Source: Candidatus Competibacteraceae bacterium (GTDB lineage: Bacteria; Pseudomonadota; Gammaproteobacteria; Competibacterales; Competibacteraceae). Taken from it: 64,000 nt of DNA. Location: assembly GCA_016712625.1 (NCBI GenBank), contig JADJQQ010000029.1:62001-126000 (forward strand), written 5' to 3'. The notes below the pieces were generated by a model. It was not told where the DNA came from and did not search any database. It worked only from the letters and a program-made list of their open reading frames with translations. The position numbers were made by a program, and so were the translations under genes. Below, piece by piece: positions 1-7,496 of this stretch. How positions within the stretch are numbered: position 1 is the first letter of the stretch; each line of letters opens with the position of its first letter.

Positions 1-147
1 GATGAAAAGCGGTCGCCCAGGTGGGGCAAGTTGATGAAGGACGCAGGCACGAAAGCCCTCGAAACCAAACGCAAGAATCCTGGCTCACTCAGCGCAGCCG
101 CGCAGAAGGCAGTGGCCACCAGGAGGGCAAGGCAAAGTGGGGCCTAA
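1..147 (+). CDS. C-terminal end of an unknown cassette protein (partial)
   Basis: The frame is open from the first base of the window to a TAA at 145-147, giving the last 48 residues of a protein that begins off the left edge. The tail is rich in Lys, Arg and Ala (it reads ...SLSAAAQKAVATRRARQSGA) and is probably helical. I do not recognise the family. The stop codon lies inside the left core sequence of the following attC (gccTAAc), which is normal for integron cassette genes and supports this frame. All downstream cassettes have the same orientation, so this is the end of another cassette. Confidence 0.55.
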   Translation, partial: DEKRSPRWGKLMKDAGTKALETKRKNPGSLSAAAQKAVATRRARQSGA

Positions 148-353
148 CGGGGCGGAGTTGAGCGACACCCGCGCGTGGGTGGAGCGCACGCAGTGCGCGA
201 TACCCCAAGCGGGCGTAGCGGCGAAGCCGTGTCGCTCGAACGAGGGTTCGACGGCGCTCGCGCCGGACAAACCCCGTTCGATCAACTCCGCCCCGATGGT
301 CGGCGCGAAGCGCCGACCATCCCTTCGCTCGCGGCTCAGCTCAAACGTTAGGC
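142..353 (+). repeat. attC site 1 (unusually long, about 212 bp)
   Basis: Left core GCCTAAC at 142-148 and right core GTTAGGC at 347-353. Inner arms GTTGAGC (157-163) and GCTCAAAC (339-346) can pair. Inside lie a 13-bp perfect inverted repeat (149-161 with 282-294) and a separate perfect 12-bp hairpin with a GAA loop (295-321), so the folded bottom strand would be branched rather than a simple cruciform. ORFs reading through it are artefacts of the inverted repeats. Confidence 0.8.
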
Positions 354-364
354 CTTAGAAAAAA

Positions 365-649
365 ATGACTGCCTCTCTTCTAAATCCAGACCTGGTTACT
401 GACCGCGAGAGTTTTCTCCGCTTCGCAGAGGCGCTTGTTGCAGATAGAGAACTAGCTGAAGGACTAGAAAGAGAAAGCCCTGAAAAGTATCGCTTTGGCG
501 GCGCCATTGGCTGGCAAAACGGCTCAATCGCAGCGTTCCTAGATTGCGCCCTTGCTGGAGCGCAAGCACAACATGACTGGGGTTCCTCATCTGGAGTTAG
601 CTGGCACGATCTCGCGGTCTTCTTGTATCTGGGCAACATCTACGAGTGA
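365..649 (+). CDS. DUF7660-like small cassette protein
   Basis: A 94-residue cytosolic protein starting 11 bp after attC 1 and ending shortly before attC 2, so it fills one cassette. It has no signal peptide or membrane segment. The N-terminal half is an acidic helix (DRESFLRFAEALVADREL) and the C-terminal end is SWHDLAVFLYLGNIYE. That W-x-D-L-A-x-F-L-Y-x-G-x-I-Y-E ending is what I associate with the DUF7660 family of short uncharacterised proteins common in integron cassettes. The biochemical role is unknown. Family assignment is from memory of the motif; the coding call is firm because of position and spacing. Confidence 0.7.
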   Translation: MTASLLNPDLVTDRESFLRFAEALVADRELAEGLERESPEKYRFGGAIGWQNGSIAAFLDCALAGAQAQHDWGSSSGVSWHDLAVFLYLGNIYE

Positions 650-656
650 GTTGCTA

Positions 657-769
657 AGGCAACAATTCGTTCAAGCCGACCCCATGTCGTGGCGTCGGCC
701 GTGTGCTTTACGCTACGCTTGCACACGTCCGCCGCCCCGCCACGGGTCGGCTTAACTCAGGCGTTAGGC
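657..769 (+). repeat. attC site 2
   Basis: Right core GTTAGGC at 763-769, preceded by the recurring arm cggcttaactcaggc. The left side carries the matching caattcgttcaagccgac arm from 662, but its core (AAGGCAAC, about 657-663) departs from the consensus. The extended middle forms an inverted repeat. It ends the DUF7660-like cassette. Confidence 0.7.
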
Positions 770-774
770 GTCAC

Positions 775-1356
775 ATGGGAACCTCCGCGCGATCTGTCAG
801 TGTGCTTGCCGTCAGTCTTTGCACCGTGCTACTTGCAGCCTGTGCAAGCACGAACGTCACGCTTTCGCCATCACCGCAAGCACCCGTCTGCAATCGCTCA
901 ACCTCAGCGCTTGTCCTGTGGGCACCACAGTGGCGGCCGGATCAGAAGGATGTCGCAGCGCGTGAAGAAGCCGCGGCGTCCGGTCTCAATAGCTTCTTCG
1001 CAAGTTCCGGTTGCTTTGCCCGCACAGAGCTGCGCCGCGTAGACAGTCTCAGCCCTTCTGTAGTCAACGCGGAGCTCGGTGCTTCCGGTGGCCAGTTCAG
1101 CGCAGTTGTCACCATCGCTGTCCGCGAACTCGGGCCTGTGGTCAAGTTGCTGTCTTCCGCATCGCTTGTCGAGGGAGGCACCGAAGCCGTTCTCCAAGTC
1201 ACTTCGCGCCAGCTGCAGTCGTCCAGTCAACCGCGTGAGTTCACAGTTCATTGGCGCCATGGTGGCCCAGGCGTAGTCAAAGGGGTGGCCAGCCTGCCCA
1301 ACGACATGAGCGCCGCCTTGCGCTCCGGCCTGCAGCCTGCCACTGCAATGCAGTGA
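775..1356 (+). CDS. Predicted lipoprotein of unknown function
   Basis: The ORF is open from further upstream, but the ATG at 775 lies 5 bp after attC 2, opens a clear signal peptide and is preferred; the upstream part would be translated attC. The 193-residue product begins MGTSARSVSVLAVSLCTVLLAACAS. The lipobox LAAC predicts lipid attachment at the Cys and location on a membrane facing the periplasm. The mature part is Ser/Ala-rich, with alternating beta-like stretches (FSAVVTIAVRELGPVVKLL, EAVLQVTSRQLQ). I recognise no domain. It is a single-gene cassette ending just before attC 3. Confidence 0.75.
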   Translation: MGTSARSVSVLAVSLCTVLLAACASTNVTLSPSPQAPVCNRSTSALVLWAPQWRPDQKDVAAREEAAASGLNSFFASSGCFARTELRRVDSLSPSVVNAELGASGGQFSAVVTIAVRELGPVVKLLSSASLVEGGTEAVLQVTSRQLQSSSQPREFTVHWRHGGPGVVKGVASLPNDMSAALRSGLQPATAMQ

Positions 1357-1357
1357 C

Positions 1358-1484
1358 GCCTAACCCTTCGCTGGAGCGGGACCTCCACCGGGATGGCGCT
1401 TGGCCCGCCAGCCGGAGTGGTTCATCATCCGTCTAGCGGGCCAAGCGCCATCCCGGCTCCGGCCCCTCAGCTCAAACGTTAGGC
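1358..1484 (+). repeat. attC site 3
   Basis: Left core GCCTAAC at 1358-1364, right core GTTAGGC at 1478-1484. The arms contain a perfect 19-bp inverted repeat, 1390-1408 against 1436-1454 (GCGGGCCAAGCGCCATCCC). It belongs to the second arm type seen here: ccttcgct..agcgggacctcc on the left and ctcagctcaaac on the right. Confidence 0.85.
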
Positions 1485-1496
1485 ATAGGGGAAAGC

Positions 1497-1934
1497 ATGG
1501 CAGATATAGCGGTCCTCACTCGTAACTACACTACTCACCTTGAACCCGCGTTGGAGAAAGGTGAGTCCGTTACTTTTTATTCCAACGTTCCATGGAAGCG
1601 CATTGAAGATGCACACATAGAAGGAAAGAAAGTTGTCGTCTACTTTGTCGTATCGGAACATCCCGGCCTCGTTTCATATGAAGGCACACTTGCAGACATT
1701 TTGATTCCGCCAGTCAAAGATACTGCGAGTCTGGAAAAACTGCTCAACCGAGCACCAGATAAAGCTGCTCGCGCAGAGGTCGAAAAAGGAACGGCTCGCA
1801 CGATTTACTCAGTCTCAAACGTAATAAAGCTAACGTCTGCTTTTCCTCAAACCGAGTTACTGAAACGATCAGATGGTAAGGCCGTAAGCAAGGACTATGA
1901 GCGCAGCTACTGCATTGTTCATCCATATGAGTAG
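1497..1934 (+). CDS. Hypothetical cassette protein, 145 aa
   Basis: Begins 12 bp after attC 3, preceded by the purine-rich stretch aggggaaagc, and ends 9 bp before attC 4. The product is soluble, with no signal or membrane helix. It is rich in charged residues and alternating beta-like segments (ESVTFYSNVPW, KVVVYFVVSEHPGLVSYEG), followed by a helical Lys/Ala-rich centre and a short C-terminal beta region ending ERSYCIVHPYE. I do not recognise the family and assign no function. Local GC is below that of the chromosomal genes after 10 kb, in keeping with acquisition as a mobile cassette. Confidence 0.7.
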   Translation: MADIAVLTRNYTTHLEPALEKGESVTFYSNVPWKRIEDAHIEGKKVVVYFVVSEHPGLVSYEGTLADILIPPVKDTASLEKLLNRAPDKAARAEVEKGTARTIYSVSNVIKLTSAFPQTELLKRSDGKAVSKDYERSYCIVHPYE

Positions 1935-1943
1935 GCTGGCTGT

Positions 1944-2004
1944 GCCCAACAAGAGCAGTGCAGCCGACGCCGCTTCGCGGCGCGGCTGACCTCCATCGTT
2001 GGGC
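1944..2004 (+). repeat. attC site 4
   Basis: A 61-bp site. Left core GCCCAAC at 1944-1950, right core GTTGGGC at 1998-2004; the compensating C/G change keeps the two cores complementary. The middle carries the shared palindrome gccgacgccgcttcgcggcg. Confidence 0.85.
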
Positions 2005-2024
2005 CCCACGAGCGCGCCCGGCAG

Positions 2025-2516
2025 ATGCCGAGCTTTTTGCGGCACGAAAAGATCATGATGAGTCCTTCGGTTGAAGCCATAGTAGATATTGGCAGTAGGA
2101 GCGGGGCGTTCGCTGCGTTAGGATTCTTTTCTGTGATGTTTGTTCTGCTCGGTTGGGGAGGAGCCAAAGCGATCTCGAGTCATGGGGCCTCGCGTGGCGT
2201 GGCTCGAGGGTTCGGGCTGGCGCTGTTTAGCGTGCCGCTGTGCCTGCTGTACTTGTCTAGCTTGAGTGGGTTCTACGAAGTGAGATTGAGCTCGAAGGAG
2301 GTTACCTTGAAGTACTTGCTTCCTTTTGCCACTGAGAAGTTCCCAATCACAGACGTACTTGGCGTCCGGGAAAAATTTGCCTTCAAGAACAGCTGGCGCG
2401 TTCAAATCACTACGCAAGGCGAAGTGGAGCATTCAAGCGCACTCACGGGAAAAGAGGGCGTGAGCGGCGCGATCCGCATGATCGAAAAGCATTTGGGCAG
2501 CACGAGGGGGAAATAG
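2025..2516 (+). CDS. Two-helix membrane protein of unknown function
   Basis: A 163-residue cassette protein. Two hydrophobic segments (about residues 29-47 and 60-82) are joined by a short loop containing GASRGVARG. A soluble C-terminal domain of about 80 residues follows (EVRLSSKEVTLKYLLPF..., GVSGAIRMIEKHL). This layout of a membrane hairpin plus a small beta-rich domain resembles PH-like membrane proteins, but similarity is only architectural. The upstream ATG at 2025 is the longest start; ATGATG at 2055 would remove the first ten residues and is equally plausible. It ends 6 bp before attC 5. Confidence 0.65.
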   Translation: MPSFLRHEKIMMSPSVEAIVDIGSRSGAFAALGFFSVMFVLLGWGGAKAISSHGASRGVARGFGLALFSVPLCLLYLSSLSGFYEVRLSSKEVTLKYLLPFATEKFPITDVLGVREKFAFKNSWRVQITTQGEVEHSSALTGKEGVSGAIRMIEKHLGSTRGK

Positions 2517-2522
2517 CGTGGG

Positions 2523-2600
2523 GCCCAACAAGCCCATCCAGCGGACCTGTCGCAAGCAGGCTACGCCCACTCGCTCGGCCGCTGATGGGCGGCGTTAGGC
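2523..2600 (+). repeat. attC site 5
   Basis: Left core GCCCAAC at 2523-2529, right core GTTAGGC at 2594-2600. The arms are of a third type (agcccatccagcgg on the left, ccgctgatgggc on the right), which also appears in part at attC 10. Different arm types mean the array mixes cassettes of different origin. Confidence 0.8.
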
Positions 2601-2698
2601 GTCTCGGAACCACTAACCCCATGCGCCTTCTCAGCCTCTTTGCTCTGCCGCCTGTTCTTGCCTTGTCTGTTTTAATCCGTAACTAAGGGAGAAACATT

Positions 2699-3499
2699 AT
2701 GAAATCACACGTTTTATTAGCAAGTTTTTTAATCGCAGCTGCTTCGTTAGCGCCTAGTGGCGCGTTTGCCGAAGGTAACTGCCCCGATGGGTATTATCCT
2801 AATCCTGCTGGTTGCGCCCCTGCGGGAGTACCTACAGATGGGTATAGAGACTATAAAAATCAAATTCAGAGAGAAAGCAAAGAGCATCAAGAGGCGGTGG
2901 ATAAAGAATATAACAAATGGAAGCAGAAGGCTCATGGAGTCAGAGAGGTTGACAGTTATAGCGCATTGGCCTGGCATCCGGATGCCAATGATTACTGGGC
3001 AATATGGGATAGCAATACTTCGGAAGCCTTTGCCAAAGAGCGTGCACTTGAGTACTGCAATAAAGCAATGAAAAAAGGTTGCACAGTGGCTGTCAGCGGC
3101 AAAAATATGGCAATGGGGATCGCAATGGTAGACGGCATGATTACCGAGATAGCGTGGGATGTAGATGCTGATATTGCACTAATAGCTGTCATGAAAAAGT
3201 GCGAGGCCAAATGGGGCGCTAACCGTTGCTTACCGTTTAGTAGGATCAAACCCACCAAAGTGATTGACTCGCGCTTGGATTTCCTTAATGGTCACGTGCC
3301 TAATCCTGAACAAACAATTCGCTATAAAAAAGGTACCAAGACTATTGAGCGCTCAAGTGAGCCAGCCGCAAATTACATAAACCAAGGTAATTTTGAAAAA
3401 GAAGCGAAGTACTTTGTAGAAAAATGGGGACCAAAAATTAGGCAGATGGCCGAGAGACAACAGAACCCGGAGATGGAGAGGGCTGCGAGGGTGAGATAA
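2699..3499 (+). CDS. Secreted DUF4189-type protein
   Basis: A 266-residue protein with a clear Sec signal peptide (MKSHVLLASFLIAAASL..GAFA, cleavage after AFA). The mature protein begins with a Cys-containing segment (GNCPDGYYPNPAGCAP), a charged helix follows, and then SYSALAWHPDANDYWAIWD. That last motif, with regularly spaced Cys (YCNKAMKKGCTVAV) and a late MKKCEAKWG, matches DUF4189, a periplasmic or secreted family of unknown function. Base composition is clearly AT-rich compared with the chromosomal genes. A frameshifted second copy follows in the next cassette with the same signal peptide ending, so the two are paralogues. Its start at 2699 follows agggagaaac. Confidence 0.8.
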   Translation: MKSHVLLASFLIAAASLAPSGAFAEGNCPDGYYPNPAGCAPAGVPTDGYRDYKNQIQRESKEHQEAVDKEYNKWKQKAHGVREVDSYSALAWHPDANDYWAIWDSNTSEAFAKERALEYCNKAMKKGCTVAVSGKNMAMGIAMVDGMITEIAWDVDADIALIAVMKKCEAKWGANRCLPFSRIKPTKVIDSRLDFLNGHVPNPEQTIRYKKGTKTIERSSEPAANYINQGNFEKEAKYFVEKWGPKIRQMAERQQNPEMERAARVR

Positions 3500-3592
3500 T
3501 GAAGAGAGGGCTGCAGATCACCGTTTGAACGGTCATGGAGTGTCTTATCGCAGCAGCTTTTCTGCAGAGCTGGGGCGTCTGCTACAGCCGAC

Positions 3593-3661
3593 GCATAACA
3601 TTACGGTCGAGAGGGACGCTTCGCCGCAAAGCGGTTTGCGCCCCTCACCTTAACGTTAGGC
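3593..3661 (+). repeat. attC site 6
   Basis: Left core GCATAAC at 3593-3599, right core GTTAGGC at 3655-3661, with an inner palindrome around cgcttcgccgcaaagcgg. The left core differs from the consensus at one position. About 90 bp between the gene end at 3499 and this site hold nothing recognisable. Confidence 0.75.
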
Positions 3662-3687
3662 CACTCAGCCTACAAAGGTACAACAGC

Positions 3688-4459
3688 ATGAAATTACGCA
3701 TTAATTTCGCAGGATTTTTCGTATTGGCTTCTTTATTATCGCCTAGTGGAGCGTTTGCTGAAGGCAATTGTCCTGAAGGAATGTATCCAATGGGTGGTCA
3801 AGGTGTTGTGGGTTGCGCACCTATGGTATGGAGCCGGATAATTCATCAACAGCAGAAAATATTATAGAAAGGATAAAACAGGAAAAAAGGCAGGAACTTA
3901 GAGATAGATCATTGTCACATGGATCAGTTTCTCATCTCAAAATTATTGACAGTTATAGTGCAGTGGTTTGGCACCCAGATGTTAACGACATTTGGGCGAT
4001 TTAGAAAACCCAAAATCTGAAGCTAATGCTAAAGAGCGTGCACTCGAGGCCTGCAACAAAGCTATGAAAAATGGCTGCTCCGTTGCTGCCTCCGGCAAAA
4101 ACATTACGGTGGCTATCGCAACAGTAGATGGCGTGATGACCGAAATGGCGTGGGATGAAGAAGATTCAATTGCTTTAATGGGTGTTATGAAAAAGTGCGA
4201 GGTCAAATGGGGTGATCGTTGCGAGCCGTGTTTTACGATTAACCCCGGCAAAGTGTATAATGTAAAATGGGACACCACAGTAGAGTACTTCCCTAATGCC
4301 AAACAATTAAAACTTTTAGATAAAAATACTAAGCGTATAGAGCGCTCGGATGATGCGGCAGGAAATTACATTAACCAAGGCAATTTTGAAATAGAAGCGC
4401 GGCATTTTATAGAAAAATGGGGCGATAAAATTAGGCAAATAAATGCAGGGAGGTTCTGA
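3688..4459 (+). pseudogene. Frameshifted DUF4189 paralogue
   Basis: ATG at 3688 opens a signal peptide almost identical in ending to that of the 2699 gene (LLSPSGAFAEGNCPEG). The homologous reading then changes frame twice. It leaves frame one after VGCAP near 3820, continues as ...IIDSYSAVVWHPDVNDIWAI to a stop at 4002-4004, and resumes in a third frame as ANAKERALEACNKAMKNGC through to a stop at 4457-4459. All parts align in order with the intact copy, so this is one broken gene and not three small ones. It is AT-rich like its paralogue. No attC separates it from the VOC gene that follows. Confidence 0.85.
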
Positions 4460-4504
4460 AACACATTTTTAACCACAACTCGCCGTTAACCTGAGACAGA
4501 AGCC

Positions 4505-4849
4505 ATGCAAATTCAGTATCTCGAAATCGTGACCAAAGACGTAGACGCAGTGTGTGCCGCGTACGGTGCGGCAAACGGCGTGCAATTCGGCAAGCCTGAT
4601 GCTGGGCTCGGCAACGCACGCACCGCCACTTTGGAAAATGGCGGGCTGGTTGGGGTACGCGCACCCTTGCGTGAGACTGAGGAGCCGGTGGTGCGGCCCT
4701 ATTGGCTAGTGAAAGACATCGAAGCGGCTGTCGCAGCCATAGTCAAAGCAGGCGGGAAGGTCGCCGTTCCGCCTCTGGAGATTCCCGGCCACGGGATATT
4801 CGCCATTTATCTCCAGGGCGGCAATGATCACGGCCTGTGGCAGCTTTAG
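4505..4849 (+). CDS. VOC-family (glyoxalase/bleomycin-fold) protein
   Basis: A 114-residue single-module VOC protein. It opens with the typical first strand (MQIQYLEIVTKDVDAVCAAY) and ends GHGIFAIYLQGGNDHGLWQL, the usual beta strand plus G-x-W-Q tail. Members bind metals or small ligands and include lyases, dioxygenases and resistance proteins; two such modules normally form one site, so this would act as a dimer. The substrate cannot be inferred. No attC is visible between it and the DUF4189 pseudogene 45 bp upstream, so both probably sit in one cassette, or an intervening attC was lost. Confidence 0.8.
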   Translation: MQIQYLEIVTKDVDAVCAAYGAANGVQFGKPDAGLGNARTATLENGGLVGVRAPLRETEEPVVRPYWLVKDIEAAVAAIVKAGGKVAVPPLEIPGHGIFAIYLQGGNDHGLWQL

Positions 4850-4873
4850 TCGCATGCAATCCCGGCAGCAGCG

Positions 4874-4936
4874 GCCTAACAATTATTCATTCAAGCCGAC
4901 GCCGCTTCGCGCCGCGGTTTCATTCAGGCGTTAGGC
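4874..4936 (+). repeat. attC site 7
   Basis: Left core GCCTAAC at 4874-4880, right core GTTAGGC at 4930-4936. A 63-bp site of the main arm type (attcattcaagccgacgccg), with a small change in the distal arm (gccgcggtttcattcaggc). Confidence 0.85.
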
Positions 4937-4944
4937 GTTAGACC

Positions 4945-5412
4945 TTGCAGTACTTCGACATTCTCGCCGGTGTTCTCCTTGCAATTGCAGGTGGCACCTT
5001 CGTTGTGCGCGCGGCCAGGGCGCTTGCTCTCTACGATCGAGCCTGTACTTGGAGCACTGCGCCAGGAGTCGTTGTTCGCAGCGAACTGCGGGAGGACACG
5101 GACGGCGATGGAACCTCATATCGCGCCGAAATCGCCTGTTCCTACACTGTCGCGGGCGCCCAGTACACAACCTCCCAGCACACCGAAGGTCGGACTTTCG
5201 AGCACCCAGAGGAGTCCGCCCGGGCGCTGCTCTCAGCGTTCCCCGTCGGAAAGTCAGTTGAGCTGAGGCTCGACCCGTCCGCTCCGCAGTGCGCGATTCT
5301 CATTACGGGCATGCCTCAGCACATGGTGGTCATCCGGCGAGTCGGTTACGCAGCGGTTCTCGCGGGCATTGGCCTCGTGCTGTATGGCCTGGTCCAACAA
5401 GCAGCGCGCTGA
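4945..5412 (+). CDS. DUF3592-type membrane protein
   Basis: A 155-residue protein using TTG at 4945, 8 bp after attC 7; no in-frame ATG gives a complete first helix. It has an N-terminal membrane helix (ILAGVLLAIAGGTFVV) and a middle beta domain with the W-x-x-A-x-G-V-V pattern (WSTAPGVVVRSELRE). A Y-rich strand pair (ACSYTVAGAQYTTSQ) and a C-terminal membrane helix (AAVLAGIGLVLYGLV) complete it. That order is the DUF3592 pattern; the function of the family is unknown. It ends 1 bp before attC 8. Confidence 0.75.
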   Translation: MQYFDILAGVLLAIAGGTFVVRAARALALYDRACTWSTAPGVVVRSELREDTDGDGTSYRAEIACSYTVAGAQYTTSQHTEGRTFEHPEESARALLSAFPVGKSVELRLDPSAPQCAILITGMPQHMVVIRRVGYAAVLAGIGLVLYGLVQQAAR

Positions 5413-5413
5413 C

Positions 5414-5481
5414 ACCTAACCCTTCGCTCGAGCGGGACCTCCACCGGCATGGTGCTTGGCCTCTCAGCTCAAACGTTAGGC
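5414..5481 (+). repeat. attC site 8
   Basis: Left core ACCTAAC at 5414-5420, right core GTTAGGC at 5475-5481. Same arm type as attC 3 (ccttcgctcgagcgggacctcc ... ctcagctcaaac), but without the long central stem. Confidence 0.8.
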
Positions 5482-5485
5482 ATTT

Positions 5486-5890
5486 ATGGAACATGTGACG
5501 CAGCTTTATTCGTATAGCTGGAGCACGGCTGAATTTGCGATCTGCCGATTGACCATAAGAGCACACGTTTTGGCTGATGCTCTTGGCCTAAAAATCGATA
5601 CATGGCAAGAAGATGGATTAGGCGATGCAACCGGATTCATGTGCCGATCAAACTCTGATCTAGCTATCTATGCCGGGGAACTTCTTGGCGGCATCACCCA
5701 TCTCGGTGACAAGGGGCCTGTCATTTATAGAGAAGCGGAAGAAGTTGTAGCAAATGGCGTCGCAAACGCCCTTGACGCTATCTTGGTAGCCCTATCGCTC
5801 ACCATTGAAAGCGTTGACTGGATACAACCCATCAGCGCGTGTGAGTCCACGCAAGCGCTCGTTACAGCTGCCATGAAATATCGGGCGTAG
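5486..5890 (+). CDS. Hypothetical cassette protein, 134 aa
   Basis: ATG lies 4 bp after the right core of attC 8, a typical cassette start. The product is soluble, mixed alpha/beta, with two Cys (AICRLT, FMCRSN) and a mostly hydrophobic helical C-terminal half (NALDAILVALSLTIESVDWI). No catalytic motif or known domain is visible to me. Cassette position and codon-length conservation to a stop just before attC 9 support that it is real, but nothing about its role can be said. Confidence 0.65.
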   Translation: MEHVTQLYSYSWSTAEFAICRLTIRAHVLADALGLKIDTWQEDGLGDATGFMCRSNSDLAIYAGELLGGITHLGDKGPVIYREAEEVVANGVANALDAILVALSLTIESVDWIQPISACESTQALVTAAMKYRA

Positions 5891-5898
5891 CGGTAAAT

Positions 5899-6008
5899 GC
5901 CTATAATTCGTTTAAGCCAAACCCGCTTCGTGGCGGCTCTGCGCGCTTTTCGCTACGCTAGCGCACACGCCGCCCCTCATGCGGGTCGGCTTAACTGAGG
6001 CGTTGGGC
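5899..6008 (+). repeat. attC site 9
   Basis: Right core GTTGGGC at 6002-6008, preceded by cggcttaactgaggc. The left side has the matching attcgtttaagcc arm, with a decayed core (GCCTATA, 5899-5905). The extended centre resembles that of attC 2. Confidence 0.7.
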
Positions 6009-6200
6009 GTCATCATCCACAGCGCGCCAAGTCTCAAAAGCCGGAGAACAAGGTCCGTCTCGGGCTAAATATTGCCGTTGGCACGGTGAGTCGAGCTTGA
6101 ATCGGCGCGCACCACGCGCAAACTGACATAGTCCCGTTCCCGCCAAGGACTATCGAATGTGCACACAGGCGCGCAACATTCGCGGATAAGGAGTCGAGCC

Positions 6201-6898
6201 ATGAGCGACAAACCCACAATCGTCCTCGTACATGGGTTCTGGGGCGGTGCGGCGCATTGGAGCAAGGTCATCGTCGAACTTTCGCGCAAAGGCTATACCG
6301 CGCTGCGCGCGGTTGAACTGCCGTTGACCTCGCTGGCCGATGACACTCAGCGCACGCACAAGAGGGTGGCGCAACAGTCCGGCCCAGTGCTGCTGGTCGG
6401 GCATTCGTATGGCGGCGCGGTGATCAGCGAGGCAGGCGATATGCCCAATGTGGTTGGCTTGGTCTCTATATCGCCGCCTTCGCGCCCGACGCCGGCGAGA
6501 GCCCCGGCGGCATCAGCCAGGCCACTCCGCCGGCGGCGATTGCCAATCTTGCGCCCGACAGCGATGGCTATCTATGGATTAAGGGCGACAAGTTTCACGA
6601 GAGCTTCTGCCAGGATCTGACCCAGGACGAAGCCCTGGTCATGGCGGTGACGCAAAAAGCGCCGTTGGCCAGCACCTTCGGCGACAACGTCACCGCCCCA
6701 GCGTGGAAGAAAAAAGCTACTTGGTACCAGATCTCCAGCGAAGATCGAATGATCAATCCGGAAAACCAAAAAAAGATGTCGGCGAGGATGAATCCGCGCA
6801 AGGTCATCACCTTGGCGGCGAGCCACGCCTCGCTGGCGTCAAGAGCGGCCGAGGTGTCGGCGCTGATCGACGAGGCGGCGACCGAACTCAGGAAGTAA
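6201..6898 (+). pseudogene. Alpha/beta hydrolase broken by a 2-nt duplication
   Basis: ATG at 6201 follows ataaggag and opens an EstA/YcaC-like alpha/beta hydrolase: TIVLVHGFWGGAAHW (oxyanion-hole strand) and LLVGHSYGGAVI (nucleophile elbow, G-H-S-Y-G). At 6463-6467 the sequence reads tctct. Removing one TC restores VGLVYIAAFAPDAGES and an uninterrupted frame through ASHASLASRAAEV (candidate catalytic His) to the stop at 6896-6898, giving 231 residues, the usual family length. As written, translation stops early. The lesion could be real or a sequence error. It shares a cassette with the cupin gene at 7042, with no attC between. Confidence 0.85.
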
Positions 6899-7041
6899 TA
6901 GGTACACAAGGGGAGTTTTCAGCGACCGGCGGTATCAGTTGCGAGCAGTTTGCCGCATCGTATCGGTGGGCCGCTGCCAGAGCGTTCCCAGCCGGCCGCC
7001 ACGAATCCCAATCAATCCTGCGCATCGTCGAGAGACAAGAG

Positions 7042-7371
7042 ATGAAGATCGAAGGCGTCCCATTCGGCCTTACCGACTGGACCACCGTTCCCGAAACGGT
7101 TCACCCTGGCAGCTCCGGCGTCGCCTACTGGCGCACGGTCCAGGCCGGCAACGTTCGAATCCGCATGGTCACTTACTCTCCCGGCTACCTGGCGGACCAC
7201 TGGTGCTCACGGGGTCATGTCCTTCTCGTACTTGAGGGCATGCTCCTCACCGAGGTCCAAGGCGGTTCCGCGCACACCCTCACGGCAGGCATGTCCTACC
7301 AGGTCTCGGATGACGTCGCCCCCCATCGGTCGTCCACTGAAACCGGTGCGCGCCTGTTTATCGTCGACTGA
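7042..7371 (+). CDS. DHCW-motif cupin fold protein
   Basis: The ATG at 7042 (after agagacaag) gives 109 residues; the longer frame upstream overlaps the hydrolase and is not coding. It is a single cupin barrel: RIRMVTYSPGYLADHWCSRGH, then VLLVLEGMLLTEVQGG and a terminal HRSSTETGARLFIVD. The D-H-W-C stretch followed by G-H marks a family annotated as DHCW-motif cupin proteins, of unknown substrate. The first His of that motif and the later His after DVAP are the likely metal ligands. It is the last gene before attC 10, 144 bp after the hydrolase stop. Confidence 0.75.
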   Translation: MKIEGVPFGLTDWTTVPETVHPGSSGVAYWRTVQAGNVRIRMVTYSPGYLADHWCSRGHVLLVLEGMLLTEVQGGSAHTLTAGMSYQVSDDVAPHRSSTETGARLFIVD

Positions 7372-7398
7372 CTGTGCCCCCGAAAACGCCGCACCGCG

Positions 7399-7455
7399 GC
7401 CTAAGCCCGGCATGCAGCGGACTCGCTCCGCTCGCCGCTGATGCCAGAGTTAGGC
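7399..7455 (+). repeat. attC site 10
   Basis: Right core GTTAGGC at 7449-7455; left core GCCTAAG at 7399-7405, with the last base changed. The inner arms are catgcagcggactcgctccgctcgccgctg, a short perfect-type hairpin with a cgctc-rich loop. Confidence 0.75.
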
Positions 7456-7496
7456 CCTGACCGAATCCATTCACACCCGTAAGGAGATTTTCCACA

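Noticed and set aside
137..358. Open frames on both strands within the first attC
   Set aside because: They are produced by the GC-rich inverted repeats of the recombination site and have no protein-like features.
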